Shown: positions 46,401 to 54,509 of the stretch, one piece after another
How the letters are laid out: every line of letters starts with the position of its first letter
Numbering within the stretch: the first letter of the stretch is position 1
NCBI GenBank assembly: GCA_022842935.1
Contig: JALHOP010000001.1
Location: 1-64,000, forward strand
DNA length: 64,000 nucleotides
Origin: Myxococcota bacterium
GTDB lineage: Bacteria; Myxococcota; XYA12-FULL-58-9; JALHOP01
Reading direction: 5' to 3'
Notes under the pieces: model-generated
What the model saw: only the letters and a program-made list of their open reading frames with translations
The model's database searches: none
Told to the model about the DNA's origin: nothing
Translations under genes and position numbers: made by a program

Positions 46401-46785
46401 CATCGGTCAGCTCTATCAGTCGTTCGCCGAGGCCATCATCAAGGCTCCCTGTCCAGTCGAGGTCAAGCGCAGCGCCAAGAAGGTGGGCGCTACGGAGGAA
46501 GAGGTCTGCGAGGAGTATCGCGTGCTCCTCGAGGAGCAGGCTGGGACCGTCGAGGATAAAGCGGTGGCGGCCTACGAGACCGCCATCACCAAGGCGCGCG
46601 AGCTCCAGGTCGCAAACAACTGGACCAAGCAAACGCTCGTGGCGTTGAACAAGTTGCGTCGCGCCCAATGGCCGCTGCAGAAGGACGCAAAATCCTTCGT
46701 CGATGAGCGCCTGCTCTCGGCGCCACCCGTCGCACTGGCTGACGGACGCACCGCGCGCCCGTCGGATGCGGAGGCGACGCAATGA
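43459..46785 (+). CDS. Very large secreted TPR protein of the envelope-machine operon
   Basis: The 1108-residue protein starts at ATG 43459, which shares one base with the upstream stop. Its signal peptide ends RTALAEP. A coiled-coil lies near 40-110, and TPR units run through to about 1000. Typical units include FRLAELYFEQSYDGYF, LYKLAWTHYRLADPD and YHAETLYYAQQFALAAEQYEKV. Such long periplasmic TPR proteins act as scaffolds in trans-envelope systems; large TPR proteins are found in the Glt gliding complex. The last bases overlap the next gene (ATGA). Confidence 0.82.
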   Translation: MRTLLSYLLLALAFTRTALAEPQVNPLSGQGVARGASYTAEELRELDELEQRVHEFESKAAEYRELTRHLIEQKYNAHRQALFQSYEELIVQLEKDQRAKRDEAVARFEAFIKEYPSEPRYTPDAMFRLAELYFEQSYDGYFRQRQAYDRALEAWASGGGRSEPVEPELHYEPTIAMMQRLLTQFPNYRLVDGAYYLLGYCLTEQGEEDRATVVYEELTSRFPKSKFAPEVWTRIGEYYFNSNELERALRAYSSVLGEVESPYYDKALYKLAWTHYRLADPDRTPQEYQAAVDTFVRLVDFNESTRREGNERGGDLRNESIQYIAISYADEQWGGLEKAVLYFQGIGGRVYERHVYRALGDVYFDQTRFAEAIRAYDLVLQRFPNDPTAPDVQDKIIAAYERDRNFDGAAAARERLTALFGESGAWHAANRNDAEALKNAKRLTESSLYTAALFHHRQAQVAREASKIDMATAAYRRAAAAYGEYLRRFPNDKEAYELTFYHAETLYYAQQFALAAEQYEKVRDSNLDNRFLELAAYNAILAYERDVQVAEQKGAGKVKVQKSTDRDAAMAIAPRPIPSAKLKVITASDRFASAVPNSPEVPKVLYKAGEIYYTYDHFDEARRRFGSLLDAYPQHQVAEYAANLIIESYLTEKNYAAVEEFSRGLLARAATPGVGRGFKGDLVKYKAGAMFKIAEDLQASGQPERAAAEYLRILGEHPDNQFADSALNNAAVAYEQARRYESASKLYERLVREYPKSALADAALFRVGLNAERFFDFDKATQSYLKLVDEYPKSEKRADAIYNAALSLENTQNYEAAARQYQRYCELFPTRDDAPAVCFRAGSVYEKMGEPQKVITTYSVFGKRYKGSVKDADRVAEADLKIAKAYERLKKPRDAEKYYEATVADFRKNPNDKSAPYAAEAQFQLVEREFEQFRSIAVMGNTAQQKSAIVRKASTLKQVEAHYKQVLGFKQVDWTMASLFRIGQLYQSFAEAIIKAPCPVEVKRSAKKVGATEEEVCEEYRVLLEEQAGTVEDKAVAAYETAITKARELQVANNWTKQTLVALNKLRRAQWPLQKDAKSFVDERLLSAPPVALADGRTARPSDAEATQ

Positions 46786-47975
46786 GCCGCTTGATCTGCA
46801 TCTTTATGGTCGTAGCCGTGGCTTGCGGTGGGGGTACCAAGTCGTCCGAAGACGTACGCGCTGCCGAGCCGGTCCCACAGCCAGCCGAGCCGGCTGTGTC
46901 GCCCGTCAACGGGATGGGGGGCGAAGACGCCTTCGCGCGCGGCCTCGCCCGCATGGCGACCGATCGCCGAGCTGCCCTCGAGAGCTTTCGTGCTGCGGCG
47001 CGCCAGAATCCCCGGCTTGCCGCCGCGCACTACAACGTGGCGGTCCTGCTGGGTGCCGAGGGCGATCGCGAAGGCGCCAAGCGCGCGTACCAGGCGGCCC
47101 TCGATGCCGATGCTGCCTACGGGCCGGCGGTCGCAGGCCTTGCGAGTCTACGCGATCTCGAGGGCGACACGAGCGGCGCCATCCAGCTCTTGAGGAACCA
47201 CGTTGCCGACCATCCCGAGTCCGCTATCGCACGGGCGCAGCTCGCTCAACTCCTCGCCCGCAACAACGAGCTCGACGCCGCACGCGACAACGCTATTGCC
47301 GCGTTGCGCATCGACGAACGCAGCGCCGAAGCCATGTTGGCCCTCGGGATGGCGTTTCGTCGCCAGCACAAGAGCGAGCTAGCGCAGCTCGCGCTGGAGC
47401 AGGCACTAGCGGTCGACGCACGACTCGGCGAGGCCTACAACGAGCTCGGGCTCTTGCACGCAGCAGAAGGAGACAAGGCCAAAGCCGTCGCTGCATTCGA
47501 GAAGGCGGCCGCGGCGTCGCCTCGGGTCGCGGCCGTCCACAACAACCTCGCGGCTCTGCGCAACGAGGTCGGAGCTTTCGACGGCGCCGTCGATGCGGTC
47601 AACAAGGCCATCTCTCTCGACCCCAAACAGGCACGTTATCAGCTCAACCTCGGCAACGCGCTCCGGGGTCAGCAGAAGTACGCTGAAGCGGAGGTCGCGT
47701 ACCGCAAGTCACTCGAGCTCGGCGACTCGCCAGAGGCGCTCTACAACTTGGGTGTCCTGTACCTCGACAACGAGATCGCTGGAAAAGACGCCGTCACGCG
47801 CTATCGTGAGTCCATCGCGTTCCTCGAAGACTATCTCAAGAGGACCAAGCCCTCCGCCGAAGAGAGCCGCGAAGTTGCCGAATATGTGTTGACCGCCAAC
47901 AAAGCCATCGAGGCAGAACAGAGGCGCCTCGAGCGCGAAAAGAAGCGCGAACAGAAAGCTCAGGAGGCCAAATGA
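46782..47975 (+). CDS. TPR lipoprotein (GltE-like candidate)
   Basis: This 397-residue protein has the lipobox VAVAC near residue 15. About eight canonical TPRs follow: AHYNVAVLLGAEGDREGAKRA, AYGPAVAGL..., AYNELGLLHAAEGDKAKA, AVHNNLAAL and ALYNLGVLYLDNEIA. The C-terminus is a charged Glu/Lys/Arg helix. The gene overlaps both neighbours by 4 nt. In M. xanthus, GltE is an outer-membrane TPR lipoprotein of the gliding complex; domain layout and context fit, but orthology is not proven by eye. Confidence 0.85.
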   Translation: MSRLICIFMVVAVACGGGTKSSEDVRAAEPVPQPAEPAVSPVNGMGGEDAFARGLARMATDRRAALESFRAAARQNPRLAAAHYNVAVLLGAEGDREGAKRAYQAALDADAAYGPAVAGLASLRDLEGDTSGAIQLLRNHVADHPESAIARAQLAQLLARNNELDAARDNAIAALRIDERSAEAMLALGMAFRRQHKSELAQLALEQALAVDARLGEAYNELGLLHAAEGDKAKAVAAFEKAAAASPRVAAVHNNLAALRNEVGAFDGAVDAVNKAISLDPKQARYQLNLGNALRGQQKYAEAEVAYRKSLELGDSPEALYNLGVLYLDNEIAGKDAVTRYRESIAFLEDYLKRTKPSAEESREVAEYVLTANKAIEAEQRRLEREKKREQKAQEAK

Positions 47976-48208
47976 TGCGAAAGCTCCTAATCATTCTTAT
48001 GTTGACCGGAACGCCGGTGGCAGCTGCGGCGCAAGATGTCACGCAGCGCAAGGTCATCCGGCTCGAGGCCATCAAGGTCGAGGGGCGCATCCAGAAGCCA
48101 CAGGCGTTTTATATCCTGCAGCGCAGTAACTTGAATTTCGAGGGCCTCGAGCTCAAACAGAGCTTCGTCCCGAAGATTCTGGAATCGGTCAAAAAGGCTC
48201 CGTTTTGA
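47972..48208 (+). CDS. 78-residue secreted protein of the envelope-machine operon
   Basis: This small protein has a clear signal peptide ending AAAAQD near residue 21. The mature 57 residues contain KVIRLEAIKVEGRIQKPQAF and end in a helix with basic residues. The start overlaps the upstream stop (ATGA). I do not recognise it. The VEGRI(Q)KP style resembles short segments of TonB-box or energy-transducing partners, but that is only suggestive. Confidence 0.7.
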   Translation: MMRKLLIILMLTGTPVAAAAQDVTQRKVIRLEAIKVEGRIQKPQAFYILQRSNLNFEGLELKQSFVPKILESVKKAPF

Positions 48209-48283
48209 GCAGGCAAACACCTCTTGCCTGGCAGTCGTCGACGCGCGAGCGTACGACCAGAATGACTTGAGAGGGGCAACTTC

Positions 48284-49030
48284 ATGCTCGAGCAGCTCAT
48301 CATCGCGACTTCCGTTCTTGGACAGACAGCCGCCGCACCTGTTGAGCAGCACCAAAGCGCGTTGGGTTGGATGGCGCAGTTCTACAAGGACGGCGGCGTC
48401 TGGATGCATCCCATCACGCTGGTTGCGATCATCTCACTTGCGATCACCATCGAGCGCATTGTGCAGATCTTCTTTCGCTACAACGTCAACGCCTCGGCAT
48501 TCATGGGGCAGATCCACAAGCTGGTGATGGCAAATAACATCGACCGAGCCATCAAGCTTTGCAACTCGGCGCCCTCCGCTCTCCTCCCGCGGGTCATCAA
48601 GGCTGGGCTCACACGCGCCAACAAGGGTGAGGTCGAGATTTCGAACGCTATCGAGGAGGCAACGCTCGACGCGCTACCGGAGCTCAACAAGAGAACGCCG
48701 ATGTTGCCGAACCTCGCCAACCTCGCGACGCTCTGCGGTCTGCTCGGCACGATCATCGGGCTCATCGAGGCGTTCGCCGCCGTCGCGAGCGCACCGCCCG
48801 ATATGAAGAGCCAGCTGCTCACCAAGGCACTCGCGATCGGGTTGAACGCCACAGCCTACGGCCTGCTCGTCGCCATTCCCTCCCTCGCGGGCTTTCTCTT
48901 CTTGAACGCCGCCACACGGCGCATCATCGAAGAGGTCGACTTGCACTCCTTCAAGCTGCAGAACATGTTGACGGCGCGCGGCCGCGGCACGTTGGGGCAG
49001 CCTCAGGGCACTCCGGCGCAGACGGCGTGA
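48284..49030 (+). CDS. TolQ/ExbB-family proton channel (AglR-like candidate)
   Basis: This 248-residue protein has a first helix in HPITLVAIISLAITIERIVQIFF. The pore helices lie in LANLATLCGLLGTIIGLIEAF and LNATAYGLLVAIPSLAGFLFL, the family signature. A strong AGAGGGG precedes the ATG. It is followed by two TolR homologues, the same 1:2 gene ratio as AglR with AglQ and AglS, the proton-driven gliding motor of M. xanthus. It differs from the ExbB at 26723 by an extended N-terminus. Confidence 0.9.
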   Translation: MLEQLIIATSVLGQTAAAPVEQHQSALGWMAQFYKDGGVWMHPITLVAIISLAITIERIVQIFFRYNVNASAFMGQIHKLVMANNIDRAIKLCNSAPSALLPRVIKAGLTRANKGEVEISNAIEEATLDALPELNKRTPMLPNLANLATLCGLLGTIIGLIEAFAAVASAPPDMKSQLLTKALAIGLNATAYGLLVAIPSLAGFLFLNAATRRIIEEVDLHSFKLQNMLTARGRGTLGQPQGTPAQTA

Positions 49031-49040
49031 GGCAGGCGCA

Positions 49041-49700
49041 TTGAGTCTCCCCGATCCAAAGCGCAAGGCGTCACAGCGCCATCGTCACTCGATCGACGAG
49101 CCGACGCTCAACCTCAACCCGATGATGGACATGTTCGCCGTCCTCATCCCCGCCTTGCTCATGCTCTCGGCGGTCCTCGAGATCTCCGTGCTCAACGTGG
49201 CGGCCCCGAAGATCGCGACACCAGGCGAGCTCGAGCAACAGCAGCCACCGCCCGACGAGAAGCCGCCTCTGAATCTCACCCTCAAGATCACGGGCCGGGG
49301 CTATGAGCTCGTCACGGCGGTTGGGTTCGTTGCTGGCGGCGACAGCAAACAAGGCGGCGAGGCTTCCATACCACTCGTCCAAAAGCGCACGGCCTGCTCA
49401 CGCTATCGCAACTATTGGCCACCCCCGCGTATCCGCAATCGCGAGCTGTCGCGATGCAGCTCCGAAGCCATGGAGCACAAAGCGTTTTGGGTCTACGACA
49501 ACGACACGTTGGTGCAGCGCCTGCGCGAGATCAAAGTGGTTTTTCCCGAGGAGCGTCGCATCATCATCACGGCCGAACCGAGCGTCGAATACGAGGTGGT
49601 GACTGACGTGATGGATGCGACCCGAGGCGTGCGCGACGCCGCAGGCAAGCTGCAACCGCTCTTCGACGAGGTCGTCGTGAGCCCAGGTCTGGTCGAGTGA
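49041..49700 (+). CDS. TolR/ExbD-family protein 1 (AglQ/AglS-like candidate)
   Basis: This 219-residue protein starts at TTG 49041. The TM helix with its functional Asp reads LNLNPMMDMFAVLIPALLMLS. The periplasmic part is larger than that of ExbD, with two Cys (TACSRY, SRCSSEAM). The C-terminal EVVTDVMDATRGVRDA is the typical ExbD helix. It lies 10 bp after the TolQ gene. Confidence 0.87.
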   Translation: MSLPDPKRKASQRHRHSIDEPTLNLNPMMDMFAVLIPALLMLSAVLEISVLNVAAPKIATPGELEQQQPPPDEKPPLNLTLKITGRGYELVTAVGFVAGGDSKQGGEASIPLVQKRTACSRYRNYWPPPRIRNRELSRCSSEAMEHKAFWVYDNDTLVQRLREIKVVFPEERRIIITAEPSVEYEVVTDVMDATRGVRDAAGKLQPLFDEVVVSPGLVE

Positions 49701-49710
49701 GGAGCTGACG

Positions 49711-50346
49711 ATGACGATACTGGGCGGCTCATCAACGTCGGGGAAGGCGCAGGGCGTCGACGCGCCGGGCAATGACGAGGCGAGGAGCGAGCTGGTCGGG
49801 GACGGTCTACCTGACCCCCGTCTTTTTTCGGGCCATGTTCCGCCATCGCGAAAGAAGCGGCACGTTCACCCGGCCGAAGTGAAGACCGACGTCAACATCA
49901 ACTCGTTACTCGACATCCTAGCCGTTTTGCTCGTGTTTTTGCTCAAGAGCTTCGCCTCGAGCACCGTCCAGGTAAAGCCGTCGCCCGAGCTCCAGATTCC
50001 CTTTTCGGGGGCAGTCGCGCCGGTCGAGGAGTCCGTCGCCGTCACGGTCACACTCAGTTCGCTCTTGGTCAACGACAAGCCGGTCTTGCGATTCGACGCA
50101 GGCGAAGTTCCCAAAGAGATGCTGAGCAACGGCTATCTCATCAAGCCCCTGGCGACCAGCCTCGAACAAGAGGTCAAGCGTCAGGAAACGGTCGCGCAAT
50201 ACAACAAGGCTGCGGAGTTCAAGGGTCTCGTGACCATCATCGCGGACAGGAACGTCCCGTTCAGGTTGTTGACCCAGGTCATGTACACGATCGGACAGGC
50301 GAGCTTCAGTAAGTACAAGTTTGCCACCATCAAGGCGGCGGGCTAG
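49711..50346 (+). CDS. TolR/ExbD-family protein 2 (AglQ/AglS-like candidate)
   Basis: This 211-residue protein has a long cytoplasmic tail (about 65 residues) and then a TM helix with the Asp in VNINSLLDILAVLLVFLLKSF. The periplasmic domain ends LLTQVMYTIGQASFSKYKF, the ExbD fold's last helix and strand. With the previous gene it gives two different TolR partners for one TolQ. Confidence 0.87.
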   Translation: MTILGGSSTSGKAQGVDAPGNDEARSELVGDGLPDPRLFSGHVPPSRKKRHVHPAEVKTDVNINSLLDILAVLLVFLLKSFASSTVQVKPSPELQIPFSGAVAPVEESVAVTVTLSSLLVNDKPVLRFDAGEVPKEMLSNGYLIKPLATSLEQEVKRQETVAQYNKAAEFKGLVTIIADRNVPFRLLTQVMYTIGQASFSKYKFATIKAAG

Positions 50347-50362
50347 GCCGGTGGCTTCTTCG

Positions 50363-51688
50363 ATGAAAGTGTTACGTGCCTGCGTCGTTGAGCAGGGGAG
50401 GATCCTCGAGGAGCGCCGCCTGGCCGCCTTCGAGTCCCTGACCATCGGCAGCGGCTCGAAGAATACTTTCGTGCTGACTGAGCCGCTCGGTGCCGATGAC
50501 GCCGAAACCAAGAGCTACACGCTCATCGCCCAGCGCAATGGCGCCTACGAGCTGGTGCTCGAAGGTAAGATGACGGCCAAGCTCTTGGTAGACGGTCGGG
50601 AGCTCGATCTCGAAGGTTTGCGAGCCGCAGGCCTCTTGCGGGGTGACGGCGCGGGTCAGCGCGTCCGATTGAGTGAAGAGAGTCGCGGCAAGATTCACGT
50701 TGGCCCCTACACGGTGATCTTCCAGTTCGCCCTCCCTGTGGCAGCCGCGACCGTCGAGCCCTTGCCCGCCGATCTTCGCGCGAACTACCTCAAGAACCTC
50801 GACCGGTTTTTCGCTGCTACCCTCGCCGCTACGACCGTTATCGCGGTCATGCTCGTGCTGTGGTTCTATCGTCAGCCGCAGCAAGCAGAGGTCACCTTCG
50901 AGACGATGGATGACCGCTGGGCGAAGCTCATTGTGCCTGACTACGTTCCCGAGAAGCCCAGACCCGATGAGAAACCCAAGGGCGACCAGCCCCCGCCCAA
51001 GAAAGAAGAGCCCAAGGAACGTGTCGCCAAAGCGGACGATGCGGACGATGCGCCGCAAAGCAAAGCTGCGCGCAGCGAAAAGATCCGAAAGAGTATCGAG
51101 GGGCGAGGCGTCCTCGCAATTTTGGGAACGCGCGGCACGGGGGCTTCGGGGGCCGTTGCCGATGTTTTCGGCGAAAGCAACATCAACAGCGATCTCGACA
51201 GCGCCTTCGAGGGTATCTCGGGCGTCAACGTCGCGAGCGGGTCGACGCGCACCTCACGCGGGGCGGGCAATGGCGGTGCCGGCAACGCCGCGAGCATTGG
51301 CGGTATCGCTACGTCGGGCGGCGGCCAGGTCGGCCTCGGTGGGAAGAAAGAGGCGCGTGTCGCCGCCGTCAAAGCCGAGGCGCCGGAGGTCGATGGCTCA
51401 CTCGACGGGGATGCCATCGCCAAGGTCGTACGAGCGCGCTTGCGTAGCATCCAGGATTGCTACGAGAAGGAGCTCAAGCGCGACGCCTCCTTGCAGGGAA
51501 AGATCGAGATCGAGTTTACCATCGGCTCGGGCGGCGAGGTCGAAGACGCGCGCGTTTCGTCGAACAAGATGGGCTCGACTGCGGTCGGAGATTGCATCGT
51601 GTCGCGCGTACGTCGCTGGCGCTTCCCGGAGCCCGACGGCGGGCGGGTCACGGTGAACTATCCCTTCATCTTCACGCCGTCGAGTTGA
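50363..51688 (+). CDS. FHA-like, TM and AgmX/PglI C-terminal domain protein (GltG-like candidate)
   Basis: The protein has about 441 residues; ATG 50363 is used, with GTG 50351 as an alternative. Residues 1-125 form an FHA-like beta-sandwich (ESLTIGSGSKNTFVL, LVDGRELDLEGL). A TM helix lies at about 150-172 (TLAATTVIAVMLVLWFY). A Pro/Lys linker and a Gly-rich tract follow (about 195-340). The last ~90 residues fit the AgmX/PglI C-terminal domain: IQDCYEKELKRDASLQGKIE, FTIGSGGEVEDARV and VRRWRFPEPDGG. M. xanthus GltG has FHA, TM and such a TonB-like C-terminal domain, so this is the likely link between motor and outer-membrane parts. Confidence 0.88.
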   Translation: MKVLRACVVEQGRILEERRLAAFESLTIGSGSKNTFVLTEPLGADDAETKSYTLIAQRNGAYELVLEGKMTAKLLVDGRELDLEGLRAAGLLRGDGAGQRVRLSEESRGKIHVGPYTVIFQFALPVAAATVEPLPADLRANYLKNLDRFFAATLAATTVIAVMLVLWFYRQPQQAEVTFETMDDRWAKLIVPDYVPEKPRPDEKPKGDQPPPKKEEPKERVAKADDADDAPQSKAARSEKIRKSIEGRGVLAILGTRGTGASGAVADVFGESNINSDLDSAFEGISGVNVASGSTRTSRGAGNGGAGNAASIGGIATSGGGQVGLGGKKEARVAAVKAEAPEVDGSLDGDAIAKVVRARLRSIQDCYEKELKRDASLQGKIEIEFTIGSGGEVEDARVSSNKMGSTAVGDCIVSRVRRWRFPEPDGGRVTVNYPFIFTPSS

Positions 51689-51693
51689 ACGCT

Positions 51694-52143
51694 GTGCCGG
51701 GGGTCGATTCCAGCATCCTGGCCAAGTCGCCTCTCCTCGAGAGCTTGCTGCCGGTCGAGCTCGAAAGCTTGACCTTGCTCTTCACGGCGGTCGATGTCGC
51801 CGCTGCTGAGGTCGTTCTGCGCGAGGGGGAGGTCGGCGACTCGTTGTTCATCGTCGCTTCTGGCGTTCTCGATGTGCTCGTCCATACGGAGGGGGGCGAC
51901 GTGGTCGTCGGGGCGGTTGGAGTCGGCGAGTCATTCGGCGAGATCTCCCTCATCGACAAGTCACCCCGCAGCGCCACGGTTCGGGCCCGCGCACCCGCGA
52001 CGCTCTACGTGCTCACGCATGACGCTCTGCACGGCTTCGCCAAGTCTCATCGCAATGGCTTTACTTGGCTGATGGTCAACGTGGCTCGGGGGCTTGCGCA
52101 CAAGTTGCGCGAGGCGAATCGCAAGCTGGCGGAACGGCGCTAA
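51694..52143 (+). CDS. Cyclic-nucleotide-binding domain protein, last gene of the operon
   Basis: This 149-residue single-domain protein starts at GTG 51694, five bases after the previous stop. It has the CNMP-binding barrel: LREGEVGDSLFIVASGVLDV, GESFGEISLIDKSPRSATVRA with the phosphate-binding cassette, and a C-terminal helix. The cassette has FGEISLIDKSPRSATV, where the Arg-Ser/Ala ending matches true ligand binders. It lacks a DNA-binding domain, so it probably regulates a protein partner, perhaps the machine encoded upstream. Confidence 0.88.
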   Translation: MPGVDSSILAKSPLLESLLPVELESLTLLFTAVDVAAAEVVLREGEVGDSLFIVASGVLDVLVHTEGGDVVVGAVGVGESFGEISLIDKSPRSATVRARAPATLYVLTHDALHGFAKSHRNGFTWLMVNVARGLAHKLREANRKLAERR

Positions 52144-52165
52144 CGCGGTAACCTCGTCTGGTCCC

Positions 52166-53353
52166 ATGCAGCGACGCGTTCTTGTCCTGGCTCTCGCTTG
52201 GCTCCTGTGGCCAGCGCCCTCTATGGCTCGCCCCGACGGCATCCTCGCTGCCGACTGCAATGGATGTCACCGCGGTGGGGTGACTCCCGAGGTCGATGTG
52301 ACCTTCGCGCCCGGAAACCCGCAGCTCGGCCAGACCGTGACCGTCACCATCACTATCGAGGCAGTCAACGGGGCCACGGGCGGCATCTCGGTGCAGAGCA
52401 CGCGCGGCACGTTCGTCATCACGGACAGTGCCACCAAGCTCGTGCGCCCCGACGCGTTCGTTCACAAGAATCCCAAGACGGCGAGCGATGGGCGCGTGAC
52501 GTTTCAGGCGCAGTGGGTCGCCCCGGCCGACATGCCTGGTGGGGTCGAGTTCGACATCGCGACGCTGTCTGCGAATGACAACGACGACGCTAGCGGTGAC
52601 AGCGGTCTATCGCTGCGTCGCAGTTTCGCCTTCGGCTGCGCCGGTACCACCTTCTATCGCGACTTCGACGGCGATGGCGTCGGTGCGACGAGCAGCGGTA
52701 CCACGATTGCGTGTGTCGTCCCGGAGGGTTTCTCCGAGCGCGGCGATGATTGTGACGACAACGACGAGCGACGCAAACCGGGCGCCCAAGAGTTGTGCAA
52801 TGGCATCGATGACGATTGCAACGACGCGGAGGACGATGGTCTCGACGATGTCGAAGTCTATCCCGACGCCGATGCAGACGGCTATGGCGGACGGGGCGGA
52901 GTGCCGATGGTTGGCTGCGCTGGAAGCGGCTTCGGCGTTGGTGACGACGACTGTGATGACGACGACGCGACCGTTTACCCGGGTGCCAAGGAGATCTGCG
53001 ACCGGAAAGACAACGACTGTGATGGCGACGATGACGAGCGGGTCAAGCCGCAATGCGGTGTGGGGCGATGCACGCGTCAGTCGTTCGGATGTGACGCCGC
53101 GATGTGTATCCCGGGCGAGCCGCTCGATGAGACCTGCAACCTGCTCGATGACGACTGCAACGGCATCGTGGATGATGAAGCGTCTTGCGTGAGTGGCCTG
53201 ACTTGCGTGAGCGGTCAGTGCGTCGCTGAAGCGGGGAAAGCGCCATCGAGCGGTGACAATGATGGCTGCGCGGGTGCAGGCGATAGCGTCTCGGCAATGG
53301 CGTTCGCGATCGTCATGCTGGCAGTCCGAAGAGGCGGCGGGCGTTGGCGGTAG
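52166..53353 (+). CDS. Surface protein: CXXCH motif, MopE-type metal-binding repeats, MYXO-CTERM-like tail
   Basis: This protein of about 395 residues starts at ATG 52166 with a signal peptide (ALAWLLWPAPSMA). Directly after it comes CNGCH, a c-type haem motif, and a beta-sandwich (VDVTFAPGNPQLGQTVTVTI). Repeats of the MopE metal-binding type follow (DDCDDNDERRKPGAQELCNG, DDDCDDDDATVYPGAKEICD and related). The end is GCAGAGD, a hydrophobic stretch and RRGGGRWR, matching the Cys-Gly/TM/Arg layout of MYXO-CTERM sorting signals. It is probably on the cell surface. Its end overlaps tatD on the other strand. Confidence 0.85.
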   Translation: MQRRVLVLALAWLLWPAPSMARPDGILAADCNGCHRGGVTPEVDVTFAPGNPQLGQTVTVTITIEAVNGATGGISVQSTRGTFVITDSATKLVRPDAFVHKNPKTASDGRVTFQAQWVAPADMPGGVEFDIATLSANDNDDASGDSGLSLRRSFAFGCAGTTFYRDFDGDGVGATSSGTTIACVVPEGFSERGDDCDDNDERRKPGAQELCNGIDDDCNDAEDDGLDDVEVYPDADADGYGGRGGVPMVGCAGSGFGVGDDDCDDDDATVYPGAKEICDRKDNDCDGDDDERVKPQCGVGRCTRQSFGCDAAMCIPGEPLDETCNLLDDDCNGIVDDEASCVSGLTCVSGQCVAEAGKAPSSGDNDGCAGAGDSVSAMAFAIVMLAVRRGGGRWR

Positions 53354-54110
53354 TCAGCTGATTGAGCTCGGCGACGTCTTTGCCACGCGCGGCAGCCATC
53401 GCGGCAATGATCGCGCCGAGGTAAGACGGTTCACTGCGTCCCGGGCGGTGGGGCTCGGGTGTTTGGTCGGGCGCATCCGTTTCGGCGAGCAGACGATCCT
53501 CGGCGACCGCGAGGAGGCTGGTTCGGACCTTACGCGCGTTGGGGTATGTCGCTGGTCCGGCGAAGCCAAAATAAAGCCGATGCTCGCTGAACCGCTTCAG
53601 TAGGTCGATGCCACCTCCATACGAGTGCAGGACCGCTGATGCGGGCGGTAGCGCGCAGGTGTCGAGGAACTCCACCAAGCGGGCGTAGGCGCCACGCCCG
53701 CGTGCGTGCAAGATCAGAGGTAGGCCGTGGCGCGCGGCGATAGCGAACTGGCCGCGCAAGAGCGCCTCCTGCCGAGGGTAGGGCGCGCGCGCCATATCGA
53801 TGGTGTCATCCAGGCCGCATTCACCGATCGCCACGATGCCGCCGCGCGTGGCCCTGGCCTCGAGCCGAGCGAGGACCTTCTCATCGTCCGAGGGGTCGAG
53901 ATCGGGGACCACCAGCGGGTGTATGCCTGCCGTCGCATGGACGCGCGGCGTCCGAGTCGCCGTTGCAAGCTCAGCGATGACATCCCACGAAGCTTCGTCG
54001 ACCGCCGGAACAACGATATCGAGCACGCCCGCTTTGGCCGCGCGCGCGATGACCGCGTGGCGGTCGCCGTCGAAGCGATCGACGTCGAGATGGCAGTGCG
54101 TGTCGATCAT
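53313..54110 (-). CDS. tatD: TatD-family metal-dependent deoxyribonuclease
   Basis: This 265-residue TIM-barrel hydrolase has the first metal ligands DTHCHLD near the N-terminus, GECGLDD, ILHARGRG, LHSYGG and LAETDAPDQTPEPHR with the catalytic Asp. Members act as Mg-dependent DNases or exonucleases. The C-terminal 41 bp overlap the end of the MopE-like gene in opposite orientation. Confidence 0.92.
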   Translation of the reverse strand: MIDTHCHLDVDRFDGDRHAVIARAAKAGVLDIVVPAVDEASWDVIAELATATRTPRVHATAGIHPLVVPDLDPSDDEKVLARLEARATRGGIVAIGECGLDDTIDMARAPYPRQEALLRGQFAIAARHGLPLILHARGRGAYARLVEFLDTCALPPASAVLHSYGGGIDLLKRFSEHRLYFGFAGPATYPNARKVRTSLLAVAEDRLLAETDAPDQTPEPHRPGRSEPSYLGAIIAAMAAARGKDVAELNQLTTANARRLFGLPA

Positions 54111-54146
54111 TGCCCTTGGGGTCTTACTCCGCGCCGGCTGCGATGC

Positions 54147-54509
54147 TCAACCACACTCGCTCGGCATCTCGTAGCGAGGGTCCGCCATGAATGGCTTTGC
54201 GGTCTCTTCGGCTTGGTCGAGGAGCCTCTCGCACGTTTCCGGTTTGTCGACGGGAGTCGTTACTTTGAAGCTCGCGGAGCAGTCCTCGGTGGACTTCAGA
54301 CAAAGGTCACGCGCCAATGCGTTGTAGCACGACACGACTTGCTTGCACCTGGGATGAATCTCCAGCGGCTCGTCGGATCTCTCCGGGTCGGTACGGCTGA
54401 TCTCGGTGCCGCCCGTCGAGGTGATACTCGCCTGCGATGGTCCGGTTGCTTGTTTGTGGCTCGCGCAAGCGGCAAGCACCGCCACGCAGAACGTCGCGAA
54501 GTATTTCAT
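54147..54509 (-). CDS. Small putative lipoprotein
   Basis: This 120-residue protein has the lipobox VLAAC near residue 14; ATG 54509 is chosen over 54533 because it gives the signal sequence. A Ser/Thr-rich linker is followed by a domain with six Cys (for example CKQVVSCYNA and CLKSTEDCSA). No family is recognised. It lies between tatD and a kinase gene in the same direction. Confidence 0.65.
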   Translation of the reverse strand: MKYFATFCVAVLAACASHKQATGPSQASITSTGGTEISRTDPERSDEPLEIHPRCKQVVSCYNALARDLCLKSTEDCSASFKVTTPVDKPETCERLLDQAEETAKPFMADPRYEMPSECG

